The notes beneath the pieces were generated by a model. The model ran no database searches. It saw only the letters and a list, made by a program, of their open reading frames with translations, and was not told the origin of the DNA. From the IMG/VR virus record IMGVR_UViG_3300045999_012996, positions 1 through 31,537 of that record: 31,537 bases of DNA. The stretch is one strand, 5' to 3'. Below, piece by piece: positions 23,401-31,317 of this stretch (position 1 is the stretch's first letter; the number at the start of each line of letters is the position of its first letter). The translations under genes and the position numbers were made by a program. This stretch comes from a virus.

Positions 23401-26400
23401 TATGCTAAAGTTACATATTCTGTTGAAGGGTTAAAAACATAATTAGAGCCACTTAATCCATATCCTACTACTCTAACTTGTTGACCTGATGTAGTTGGAA
23501 CATTAGGTGTAATTACCCCTGATCCACTTAGGTAAAGAACTTGTCCTGGGGTTAAGTTTTGAATTGATGGGTGGTTTGATACACCTTGGAGTAACATACC
23601 TCCACTAGAATTAGTGGTTATAGCTATAGCTAATAAAGAACTAGAAACTAAAGTTAAAGAGGAAGTAAGCCAATTATTTCCACTCAAATAATACAAAAAC
23701 CCAGCCTCAGTTGGGGTACCTCCATATTTTATTATAAAACCTTCAGAAGATCCTTTAGCTAAACTTGAAGTTAATTCAATATAAGAAGTACGAATAGTAT
23801 CATCAACTGTAAGGAGATTACTTCCATAAGTTAAGCCTGATTCTCCACTAATAGTATTAGGATCACCTGTTGTAACAATTACATATCTACTTTCATCTCC
23901 ATTAGTAACTGTAACACCTCCTCCACCTGACCCTGTATCAACTGTTATGTTAAAGGTAGCTCCACTACCTTTTGTAAAGGTAATAGTGTTTAAGTTAACA
24001 GAAGCAGTTGTTATAGCATTAGGTGTGAATGATGTTGTTAAAGCATTAGTAGCCCAACTTGATGTTCCAAGTAAAGAACTTGTTAAACTATTAATTGTTA
24101 AATTAGCTGATTTAGGAATAGCCCCTGCTATATATCCTGATCCTGTATATGATAAAGTAGAAACTTCAGTACCACCGGGAATTATAGTAGGGATAGTGTT
24201 AAAGAATAAATTGACTGAGTTAGTATTATATGTGTTGGTAACATCAATAAAATTACCAGAAGTTATTTGCCCTACATCAGCTGATTTATCCCATCTAAAT
24301 TCAACTATATCACCATTATTTAAAGAACCACTTTTTACATTAGGATTAAGTTGGGTAGTGTATTCAACATAACCATCTGAAAAAGTATAGTTAATAACTT
24401 TATAAATTCTAAATGCTCCTGAGCTGGTTGCTCTAAGTGTTATTAAAGATCCTATTTGATTAAAATAAAATTCATTAAAATCAGTAGGAACTAAGTTAAC
24501 ATCATTATAAGATTTAGTATTAAATTTAAGAACATCAGGAACAGCATCTATTTGGATAACTTGTCCTGATAGGGGAACATCCCCAGGTGTTATACTAGCA
24601 CTAAAATAAAATAATATAGGTTGAGGAGGGGATGTGGGGGTATTTAAAGCATAAGAAGCTGTTAAAGCGTTATTAGCCCAACTTGAAGTTCCAAATAATG
24701 ATCCTGTTATACCTCCATTTACTTCTAATGATCCTGTTATTTCAACTGTAGAATTATGAGCATATATTAAGTTTGATCTGTTATTATTATCAGTACCATT
24801 ACCTACAATAAAAGCAGATTGTACGGGTGATACAAAATTATATTGACCCGTTACGTGTTGTCTATCACCTAATGCTATTGTTTGATAACCCTCCGCATGT
24901 GAATAAGATCCTGACGCTATTGTTTCTTGGCCTTCAGCATGCGAGTAGTCTCCTTTTGCTTGGGTAAAATCTCCTTCAGCATGCGAGTAGTTTCCTATTG
25001 CTTTAGTAATACTTCCTTCAGCATGTGAGTATTCTCCTGTTGCTATATTCCCTTCTAATCCCTGTAATAAAGAACCTATTATTGTTTGATTACCGTTAAA
25101 ATTATTAGAGCCTGTTGTTGCTAAACTAGCAGATTTAGCTACAAAAATAGGATCTGTTTCTTGATAATATGAAGCAGTAGTCGATGTTCCAAGTAATGAG
25201 CCTGTAAATGCACCTGTAAATGATCCAGTAAATGAACCTGTATTACTTAAGAACTGATCTACTCTGTTTACTGTTAGTATTACAGAAGGAATGCCGGGAG
25301 TATCATTTATAGGTTCAGCATATAATCTCATACCCGTATCAGCTGATACCCATATGATCTGATAATAATCATTTGCAGCTGAAGAAACAAACCAATTCCA
25401 AGCAGCTACTACTTTAGTACCATTTCCAGATAATGTTAATTTTGTGGCTGAATCTGTAAGGTCTATACCATTTTTTCTTAACCAAATAACTATCTCATCA
25501 GTACCAGAATCTGTTTTTTCTACTTGAGCTGAAAACTGAATATTGTATATTCCAGCGTTAACTGTTTTAATGTATGTGTTAAAAGGGTTTGTTGACCCAG
25601 ATATTGATACTCCGTTTGTTATGTCTGTTGAATCAAAAGACATTGAACGAGGTACATTAGCTACGGGATTAGTTTGGGTGGTTGTGTCATAGAAACTACC
25701 ATATGATCCGGTAGCTGTATTAAAGCTACCTCCACCTCCTCCTGTTGATGTTATAGTAACTTGACCTAAACCATTTGTTGGTGATAATGTGATATTAGGC
25801 CCGGCTAATATTTGAGTTACACCTCCATTTGAAGCATAAGACGCGGTAGTAGTAAATGAAGAAGATACAGCATTTAAAACATAAGAAGCTGTTAAAGCAT
25901 TAGTAGCCCAACTTGAGGTTATACTATAAGTCCCAACAGGTAAAAAGGACGAAGTTTGGGCATTGATAGCATTAGACGCTGATTGGGCCCATGAAGCTGT
26001 TATGCTGTAGGTTCCAATTGGAAGGAATGAAGCTGTTTGAGAATTAATAGCCCAACTTGAAGTGCCAGATAATGATCCAGTAAATGAAGAGGCTGAGATT
26101 ATGGGTGATATAAAGGTATTAGTTGAAGGATTCCAAGATGGAGTATCTTCTTCTGTATCAGCATATAATTTTTGATAAGTTCCTGAATTACCATCTCTAA
26201 GTACTAGGCCATATCTAGTATTGTTTGAAACATTATCAATATCAATATTATCAGCATTACCAGCTAAACCTACATAGGTAATAGTTGTAGTAAAATTTGT
26301 TCCATCACCCTTAGTAAAAGTAATAGTATCGGCTAGAGCAGAGGCAGTCTTAATTAACGATCCTGTTATTTCAGGGCCAATATTCCCACTTCCACCAGTA

Positions 26401-26924
26401 TTTGTTATTATAATATTATTACTACTAGTAGTTATACTAATTCCACTCCCAGCTATTAAATCTATAGTACCTGTTAAACCTTCTAAACTAGATACACCTG
26501 CTGTTCCTTCACCACTTCCAGTGTCAACAGTAATACTAAATTGGTTAGAATCACCTTTTGTAAAGGTAATAGTATTTAAATTAACTGAGGCAGTGACTAA
26601 AAAACTAGAAGTTTGAAAATTTTGAACAAAAGAACTAGTTTGAGTATTTCGGACAAATGAGCTAGTTTGAGTATTTAAAACAAATGAACTAGTTTGGGTA
26701 TTTAGCACATAAGGTGCTAACATTGAACTAGTTTGGGTTGTCCCTAAAAAGTTATTAAATAATATAGGAACTACATTATTATTTTGAGTTATAAAATTAA
26801 TAAAATTACCATTACCAACAGTAGCATTCACAAAAGCATTCCCAGATCCAGAAGGACCTTGAGGTCCTATAGGACCTTGAGGACCTAAAGTTCGTATTTC
26901 TATTACTTTGTTAGGTATAGCCAT
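23400..26924 (-). CDS. Tail fibre protein with collagen-like start, C1q-like domain and YadA-head-like repeats
   Basis: A 1174-residue fibre. It begins with NKVIEIRTLGPQGPIGPQGP, a collagen-like stretch matching the other fibre. Residues 64-108 hold five QTSS-type repeats. Residues about 400-553 resemble a C1q/TNF-like jelly roll (GIYNIQFSAQVE, WLRKNGIDLTDS, IPSVILTVNRVD). Residues 629-695 carry four SHAEG repeats spaced 14 residues apart, as in YadA-type trimeric adhesin heads. Other segments repeat GTSSWATNALTAS. The C-terminus (LTPGQVLYLSGSG, VVGYGLSGSNYVF) is a common phage-fibre end. The mix points to a trimeric receptor-binding fibre. It is coupled by TAATG overlaps to the genes on both sides; an AAGGA eight bases upstream of the start may be a chance SD. 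Confidence 0.87.
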   Translation of the reverse strand: MAIPNKVIEIRTLGPQGPIGPQGPSGSGNAFVNATVGNGNFINFITQNNNVVPILFNNFLGTTQTSSMLAPYVLNTQTSSFVLNTQTSSFVRNTQTSSFVQNFQTSSFLVTASVNLNTITFTKGDSNQFSITVDTGSGEGTAGVSSLEGLTGTIDLIAGSGISITTSSNNIIITNTGGSGNIGPEITGSLIKTASALADTITFTKGDGTNFTTTITYVGLAGNADNIDIDNVSNNTRYGLVLRDGNSGTYQKLYADTEEDTPSWNPSTNTFISPIISASSFTGSLSGTSSWAINSQTASFLPIGTYSITASWAQSASNAINAQTSSFLPVGTYSITSSWATNALTASYVLNAVSSSFTTTASYASNGGVTQILAGPNITLSPTNGLGQVTITSTGGGGGSFNTATGSYGSFYDTTTQTNPVANVPRSMSFDSTDITNGVSISGSTNPFNTYIKTVNAGIYNIQFSAQVEKTDSGTDEIVIWLRKNGIDLTDSATKLTLSGNGTKVVAAWNWFVSSAANDYYQIIWVSADTGMRLYAEPINDTPGIPSVILTVNRVDQFLSNTGSFTGSFTGAFTGSLLGTSTTASYYQETDPIFVAKSASLATTGSNNFNGNQTIIGSLLQGLEGNIATGEYSHAEGSITKAIGNYSHAEGDFTQAKGDYSHAEGQETIASGSYSHAEGYQTIALGDRQHVTGQYNFVSPVQSAFIVGNGTDNNNRSNLIYAHNSTVEITGSLEVNGGITGSLFGTSSWANNALTASYALNTPTSPPQPILFYFSASITPGDVPLSGQVIQIDAVPDVLKFNTKSYNDVNLVPTDFNEFYFNQIGSLITLRATSSGAFRIYKVINYTFSDGYVEYTTQLNPNVKSGSLNNGDIVEFRWDKSADVGQITSGNFIDVTNTYNTNSVNLFFNTIPTIIPGGTEVSTLSYTGSGYIAGAIPKSANLTINSLTSSLLGTSSWATNALTTSFTPNAITTASVNLNTITFTKGSGATFNITVDTGSGGGGVTVTNGDESRYVIVTTGDPNTISGESGLTYGSNLLTVDDTIRTSYIELTSSLAKGSSEGFIIKYGGTPTEAGFLYYLSGNNWLTSSLTLVSSSLLAIAITTNSSGGMLLQGVSNHPSIQNLTPGQVLYLSGSGVITPNVPTTSGQQVRVVGYGLSGSNYVFNPSTEYVTLA
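24840..25040 (-). repeat. SHAEG (YadA-head-like) repeats in the 1174-aa fibre
   Basis: Four copies of SHAEG at a 14-residue spacing, each followed by a short segment ending in x-G. This is the pattern of trimeric autotransporter head repeats (Hep_Hag / YadA head). Confidence 0.85.
26598..26735 (-). repeat. QTSSF repeat array in the 1174-aa fibre
   Basis: Residues about 64-109 contain QTSSM followed by four QTSSF nine-mers, with the same SSMLAPYVLN interruption as in the 1472-aa fibre, showing exchange or common origin. Confidence 0.88.
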
Positions 26925-27325
26925 TAATATAGTCCTTCAGTTATTTCTTTTGATAATTGAATTCTTCCTTCTAATATTCTAGTCACAGTTGGATATGTCT
27001 CTGTAGTGGTAGCTATTTCTAAATCATAATAAGCTGTATCAAAATTAAGTTGAGATGAAGAATAAGCTGATATATAAACACCTATAGCTCCTGAGGTAGG
27101 CGGTTTTAATCCGTCAGAACCACTCATATTTAGCCCAGTTCCATCTGTAGCTAAACTACTTGATAAAGTAATATAAACTGTAGGAGAGTCAGCAGATGGT
27201 CTTAATTGCATTCTAGCTTGATATCCTGTTAAATTTATAGGATTACTTTCTGAGTCTTTATAAACTATTTCAAAATTTATAGTAGACCCTTGTTCTATAA
27301 TAAAAGAGTATCTTCCAGCTGACAT
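26924..27325 (-). CDS. Small BppU-like fibre-associated structural protein
   Basis: A 133-residue protein of the type often encoded beside phage fibres. It shows RYSFIIEQGSTINFEIVYKD, then NPINLTGYQARMQLRPS near residues 28-44, a beta part with GAIGVYISAY, YYDLEIAT and a closing LEGRIQLSKEIT. This is the layout of an immunoglobulin-like N-terminal domain of baseplate upper proteins (BppU-like), which attach receptor-binding proteins. It is the first gene of the coupled fibre set, with TAATG overlap to the 1174-aa fibre. A promoter-like motif lies 16 nt before its ATG, so this may be the promoter for the whole fibre cluster. Function inferred. Confidence 0.65.
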   Translation of the reverse strand: MSAGRYSFIIEQGSTINFEIVYKDSESNPINLTGYQARMQLRPSADSPTVYITLSSSLATDGTGLNMSGSDGLKPPTSGAIGVYISAYSSSQLNFDTAYYDLEIATTTETYPTVTRILEGRIQLSKEITEGLY

Positions 27326-27341
27326 TGTTTATAAGGTTTGT

Positions 27342-27349
27342 TATAAATA
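27342..27349 (-). promoter_or_regulatory. AATATTTATA-type junction motif (copy 8)
   Basis: The coding strand reads CCTAATATTTATAACAAACC, 16 nt before the ATG of the BppU-like gene. It is one of the cleanest copies and would drive the host-contact cluster. Confidence 0.6.
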
Positions 27350-28051
27350 TTAGGGACTGATTAAATTTTCAGCATAATAATCTCTTAGATCTTCAACAAT
27401 TTCATTTCTATGGTTTGAAGTTAATGTTAAAGCTTCTAAATTTTTAATTTTTTTAGAGGCAGTGTACAAAAATTTAAACCCAGAATCACCTTTCTTTTTA
27501 AGATCTATTTGATGAGTGTCACCACATACAATCATTTTAGAACGTAAACCTAAACGAGTAACAATCATTTCCATTTGTTCATGGGTTACATTTTGAGCTT
27601 CATCAACTATAACACAAGAATCAACAAATGTTCTACCTCTCATAAATGAAACAGGTACAATTTCTATTTTACCTTCTTCAATTAATTTAGCTATTTTTTC
27701 TTTATCATATAAAATATATAAATTTTGATAGATTGGTTGAACCCATGGATCCATTTTTTCTCGAAGATCTCCCGGTAAAAATCCAATTTCTTCTTTAGAT
27801 ACCGTAGGTCGTGTTATGATTATTTTTTCATATATTTTACGTAATAATCCGTCTAAAGCTACTTGACAAGCTAATAATGTTTTACCTGATCCTGCTTGTC
27901 CTGCTAATAATGTTATAGTATTATCTAATATTTTTTGTTTGGCTTCTTTTTGTTCTTCGTTTAAATTAACTTTAAATTTAATTGGATTTTTCACTACTTT
28001 TTTTTCTCGAAAAATCTCCTCAGCCTCAGGTGTATTGTTAAAATGAGTCAT
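27350..28051 (-). CDS. phoH: PhoH-like P-loop ATPase
   Basis: A 233-residue PhoH-family ATPase. Walker A is GQAGSGKT at residues 51-58 and Walker B is CVIVDEAQN at 146-154. Other family landmarks are RPTVSKEEIGFLPGDLREKM, SFMRGRTF, GDTHQIDL and a C-terminal SNHRNEIVEDLRDYY. The length equals the bare PhoH domain with a short N-terminal extension. PhoH-like genes are frequent in marine T4-type and other phages; the biological role is still unclear, with proposals including phosphate stress and RNA metabolism. It is a single gene between the capsid gene and the fibre cluster, with a terminator before it and promoter-like motifs both before and after it, so it may be a monocistronic unit. Confidence 0.93.
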   Translation of the reverse strand: MTHFNNTPEAEEIFREKKVVKNPIKFKVNLNEEQKEAKQKILDNTITLLAGQAGSGKTLLACQVALDGLLRKIYEKIIITRPTVSKEEIGFLPGDLREKMDPWVQPIYQNLYILYDKEKIAKLIEEGKIEIVPVSFMRGRTFVDSCVIVDEAQNVTHEQMEMIVTRLGLRSKMIVCGDTHQIDLKKKGDSGFKFLYTASKKIKNLEALTLTSNHRNEIVEDLRDYYAENLISP

Positions 28052-28071
28052 AGAACATAAATTTTTTTATT

Positions 28072-28079
28072 TATAAATA
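28072..28079 (-). promoter_or_regulatory. AATATTTATA-type junction motif (copy 9)
   Basis: The coding strand reads CTAATATTTATAAATAAA, 20 nt before the PhoH ATG and 12 nt after the capsid terminator hairpin. Confidence 0.6.
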
Positions 28080-28082
28080 TTA

Positions 28083-28114
28083 GAAAAAAAAGACCCGAAG
28101 CTTAGCTTCAGGTC
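28083..28114 (-). terminator. Intrinsic terminator after the major capsid gene
   Basis: On the minus strand a 10-bp stem (GACCTGAAGC / GCTTCGGGTC, one G-T pair, 3-nt loop, 28092-28114) is followed by TTTTTTTT. It ends the transcript of the scaffold and capsid genes. Confidence 0.93.
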
Positions 28115-28143
28115 CTTTTATATTAAATTACTAACTTAATCGG

Positions 28144-29793
28144 TTAAAGTGTGTTCAAACCGTGTAAGTAAACCTTACCATAGTATTCAGGTCTTAACAT
28201 CTTCTTAGCATAACGAGTCAAGAGACCTTTTCTTGGTGTAAAGGTATCTGGATCGTATACAAGAGGAGTCATGATCAATGGAATGTATGGAGAGAAGGTA
28301 GCACCAGTCTCAAGGAACTGTGAACCTCTAAAGCCTAACAAAATGACATTTTCAGTCATGTATGGGTTCTTGTAAACCTCATATCTGTTATTCAATTGAC
28401 CAATTTTCTGAACACCAAACGCATACTTCATCTTAGCTGAATCTCCATCTGTGTTAGCGGCAAATCCTGGGATTGATTCAAGGATTGTAGCAGCAGTTGG
28501 GGACAATACTAAGAAGTTAGCGCCACCTCTTAAGGTTAACTGGTGAATCTTGTTACTAACTTTCTGAAGTTTAGTACCAAGAGTCTGGAACCATTGGCCT
28601 TGAGTGTTGTAGAAAGCTGTAGCACTTACAGCTGCAGGAACAGAAGTAGCTGTAGCAGTTGTATTATTAACAGCTGACCAGTATTCAACAGTTAAAGCGT
28701 TTTCAATTAACATTTCTAGGATTTCAAGATCAATTTCCATAGAAATGTATTCACTCATAATACTTGTTAATTCTGCTTCAGCATCAATGCTATGGTAAGC
28801 GTTCAAGTCTTGAGCGAATTCAGGTGTCCAAACAGCTTTTAACTTTTTAGTTTTAGCGACAATTGCCTCAGATTTCATCTTAACGTTGATTTCTGGGATG
28901 TCAATTGGGGTGTTTAAACCATTAATAGAGTTGTTACCATCTTCAAAATCACCTCTGTATCTATCAGTTGGTTGTAGAGGGAAAATAGCTGTTACATCTC
29001 TACTACCATTTCTTCCATTACTACCAGAGTAGAATAATCTAACATTAGCTCCAGTTTGATAGTTATATTGAGCATAGTTAGTAGTAATAGTAGTCCCATC
29101 ACTTGTTACAAACGCTCCTCTAACCCCGTCTAAATCAATATTAGGTAGAGAAGCTGTACCTACAGTAGCGTAGAAAAGAGTACCAGCCGCTATAGAAGCT
29201 GAGAGATCAGAGTCATATCCAACATCCGCCCAAGAAGCTGAAGTAACTGTCACACTAGTTACAACAGATTGGGTGACATTACTAGAATATGTCCATCTAC
29301 CAGCACCATAAAGACCGTTAGTTGGGGCTGTTGTAGTATCAGTAACACCATACATAGAAGAGTTACCAAATACAGCACTACCTGTTGGGAATTTACCTCC
29401 TTGTCCTTCAATAGATCCACCACCTCCATATTGGAAGTCTAGGAAGAAAACAAGGCCAGAAGGAAGGTTCATTGGTTGAACACTAACGAAATCTTTCGCT
29501 GCGATTTGACCAAATACCTTTCTAACAAGTGGAAGAGCAATACCAGCCCATTGTTCACCAGTACCAGCTGTAAATCCAGCTGTTGAAGCAGCACCACCAC
29601 CAGTTTGGGAAGATTCAACAACAAGTTGTTTAGCTTGGTTTTCAAGAATAAGAGCCATGTTATTTCTTTCATGCTCAGAGCTTAAACCTTCTAACAAACC
29701 TGTTTTTTCCCATTTTGAAGCTAATCTAGCGGCGTCGCTTTGAACGACTCTCCACTGGTTAGCACTTTCTAAAAGAGAGTGTAAGTTTGACAT
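28144..29793 (-). CDS. 23: Major capsid protein (gp23-like)
   Basis: A 549-residue capsid protein of the T4 gp23 type (T4: 521 residues). Landmarks are the N-terminal SKWEKTGLLEGLSSEHERNN, then IALPLVRKVFGQIAAKDFVS and SVQPMNLPSGLVFFLDFQYG, EINVKMKSEAIVAKTKKLKA, WTPEFAQDLNAYHSIDAEAE and EISMEIDLEILE-type helices, and a C-terminus with KGLLTRYAKKMLRPEYYGKV. It forms the HK97-fold lattice of the head. T4 gp23 is cleaved near residue 65 by gp21 after an [LI]-x-E site; here ILE at residues 49-51 fits such a site, and cleavage would remove the helical N-terminus. Base composition is less AT-rich by eye than in its neighbours, as often seen for highly expressed capsid genes. No SD; the leader is nearly pure A/T. 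Confidence 0.95.
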   Translation of the reverse strand: MSNLHSLLESANQWRVVQSDAARLASKWEKTGLLEGLSSEHERNNMALILENQAKQLVVESSQTGGGAASTAGFTAGTGEQWAGIALPLVRKVFGQIAAKDFVSVQPMNLPSGLVFFLDFQYGGGGSIEGQGGKFPTGSAVFGNSSMYGVTDTTTAPTNGLYGAGRWTYSSNVTQSVVTSVTVTSASWADVGYDSDLSASIAAGTLFYATVGTASLPNIDLDGVRGAFVTSDGTTITTNYAQYNYQTGANVRLFYSGSNGRNGSRDVTAIFPLQPTDRYRGDFEDGNNSINGLNTPIDIPEINVKMKSEAIVAKTKKLKAVWTPEFAQDLNAYHSIDAEAELTSIMSEYISMEIDLEILEMLIENALTVEYWSAVNNTTATATSVPAAVSATAFYNTQGQWFQTLGTKLQKVSNKIHQLTLRGGANFLVLSPTAATILESIPGFAANTDGDSAKMKYAFGVQKIGQLNNRYEVYKNPYMTENVILLGFRGSQFLETGATFSPYIPLIMTPLVYDPDTFTPRKGLLTRYAKKMLRPEYYGKVYLHGLNTL

Positions 29794-29825
29794 TTTTTTT
29801 AATTAATTTTTTTTAAAGTTTAACA

Positions 29826-31265
29826 TTATAAAATTCCAGCCAATTTTTGGAACCTTTGAACCATTTGATCCGATTCAACAATTGGCTGCTTTGGAGCTAC
29901 ACCTGCTGGTTTTGAAGCCATACCTAATGATTCCTTAATTGAAGATTTTGTAGTTGTTTTACTAACTAATCCTTCATTTAAAGTTTCATAGATAACTTTG
30001 GTTTCTCTTACAGAGGTAGCTTTATCAAAAGCAGATAAAACCTTTACTTTTTGACTTTCGGTCAAATTTTTATTTCTAAAGATCTTATTGACATAAAGAA
30101 GTTTGGAGTTAAGAAGATTACTTTCGTTGATTTCCTTTTTAAGAATTTTAATAGTCTTAAGAGCTTCATCTAATCCAACAGATTTTTCTTTTTTAAATTT
30201 TCTTAAATTTTCATTCATCTCTGCTTCATCTTTTAATTCCTCAGCTGCTGCTTTAGCATCTGCTTTAGGATTTTTGCTCGCTATAATTTGCTTAAATTTA
30301 TCTATTAAAGCATCTTTTTCATCTTGCAAATAAGCTAAAAGAAGTGAACCTCCTCCAAGTCCTACAACAGTACTTAAAAATAGAGCAATTGCTTGAGCAT
30401 CATCAGCTATTGCCGGATTAGAACCAGGTACACTAAAATCAAATTCATTTATATCTTTTTTCATATTTTTATTTTCACCCATAGCACCTGTACCTATATC
30501 CCTACCAGCTGATTTAGCACCTGATGCCATATTCCAGAAGGTTTTAGCAGCATTTAACATAGCCATAAACTCTTTGTTATCTTTTAATTCTGGGTTGGCT
30601 TTGAGTTTAGTTAAGGCATCTTTATAGACATCTTCAGGGTAACCAGCTAATGACTTAAGAACACCTTTAGCAGTGCCTTTAGTTTTGGCTAAAAGATTTT
30701 CACTTAACTCAACTTCTTCTTCATCTTCTATTTCTTCTTCTCCTTCCTCTTCATCAGAAAACTCAACAGGATCACCTCCAGCTTCTAATTCACCAGATTC
30801 AATCATGTCTTCAATAACATCTTCAATAAGAGCTTTAAGCTCATCTTCATCCATCTCGTCAAGGTTAATCTCCTCTTCTAAGAAGCCTAATGGTTCACCC
30901 TCAGGAGTATTAGCTCCTATGTTACCATGAGGTTCAGAAGTTTCTTCTTCTAAATCTTCACCTTCTTCGAGTTCTAATTCAGCTAAGATTTCTTCGAGGT
31001 CAAATTCCTCATCAATTTCTTCAGCTTCATTAGTGTCATCCATACCATAGCCTTCCTCCATTTCTTCTTTTTCTTTGTTAACTTTATCAGCTTCAGCTAA
31101 ATCATCATCGTCTTCTTCTTCAGCTAAAATTTGAGCAGCTAACATAGATTTGATTTGTGGAGTGAAAGCTTCTTCAAGAGCAGCTTTAGCATTAGCTATA
31201 GCAGTCTCTTTAACAGCCTTCGCATCAGCGATAGCCTCTTTCAGCAAATCTCTGTTTGTTGACAT
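29826..31265 (-). CDS. 22: Prohead core / scaffolding protein (gp22-like), extended
   Basis: A 479-residue, strongly acidic protein just upstream of the capsid gene, the position of T4 gene 22. Residues 49-190 are dominated by Glu/Asp. The C-terminal helix set (EINESNLLNSKLLYVNKIFR, then KVKVLSAFDKATSVRETKVI) and the ending RFQKLAGIL resemble core proteins of T4-type phages. T4 gp22 has 269 residues, so about 200 extra are present: residues 190-350 contain a Lys-rich part and a hydrophobic segment at about 289-312 (LFLSTVVGLGGGSLLLAYL) that looks membrane-like. Such a segment is odd in a scaffold and could mean an early membrane-bound core. This is one of the few genes with a good SD (AGGA, 5-nt spacer). 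Confidence 0.78.
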   Translation of the reverse strand: MSTNRDLLKEAIADAKAVKETAIANAKAALEEAFTPQIKSMLAAQILAEEEDDDDLAEADKVNKEKEEMEEGYGMDDTNEAEEIDEEFDLEEILAELELEEGEDLEEETSEPHGNIGANTPEGEPLGFLEEEINLDEMDEDELKALIEDVIEDMIESGELEAGGDPVEFSDEEEGEEEIEDEEEVELSENLLAKTKGTAKGVLKSLAGYPEDVYKDALTKLKANPELKDNKEFMAMLNAAKTFWNMASGAKSAGRDIGTGAMGENKNMKKDINEFDFSVPGSNPAIADDAQAIALFLSTVVGLGGGSLLLAYLQDEKDALIDKFKQIIASKNPKADAKAAAEELKDEAEMNENLRKFKKEKSVGLDEALKTIKILKKEINESNLLNSKLLYVNKIFRNKNLTESQKVKVLSAFDKATSVRETKVIYETLNEGLVSKTTTKSSIKESLGMASKPAGVAPKQPIVESDQMVQRFQKLAGIL

Positions 31266-31270
31266 TTTGT

Positions 31271-31274
31271 TCCT
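31271..31274 (-). promoter_or_regulatory. Shine-Dalgarno-like AGGA of the scaffold gene
   Basis: AGGA lies 5 nt before the ATG at 31265. It is notable because nearly all other genes in the window lack any SD. Confidence 0.55.
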
Positions 31275-31285
31275 AAAATTTTTTA

Positions 31286-31317
31286 ATTAAGAAAATACGC
31301 TTATTCAAAAAAGCGTA
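31286..31317 (-). terminator. Weak terminator-like hairpin upstream of the scaffold gene
   Basis: A 7-bp stem (TACGCTT / AAGCGTA, 31296-31317, 8-nt loop) is followed on the minus strand by TTTTC. It could end the upstream transcript or act as an attenuator in the leader of the scaffold gene. Confidence 0.5.

Noticed and set aside
5011-28079. TATAAATA on the plus strand as T4 late promoters
   Set aside because: In this orientation they would drive transcription antisense to every neighbouring gene; the coding-strand reading TATTTATA next to terminators makes more sense.
29469-29672. Minus-strand 67-aa ORF inside the capsid gene
   Set aside because: Out-of-frame shadow of gp23; its Leu/Val richness follows from the capsid codons.
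30673-30930. Plus-strand Ser-rich ORF
   Set aside because: It is the antisense reading of the Glu/Asp-rich scaffold region (GAA/GAG/GAT codons give TTC/CTC/ATC), a composition artefact.
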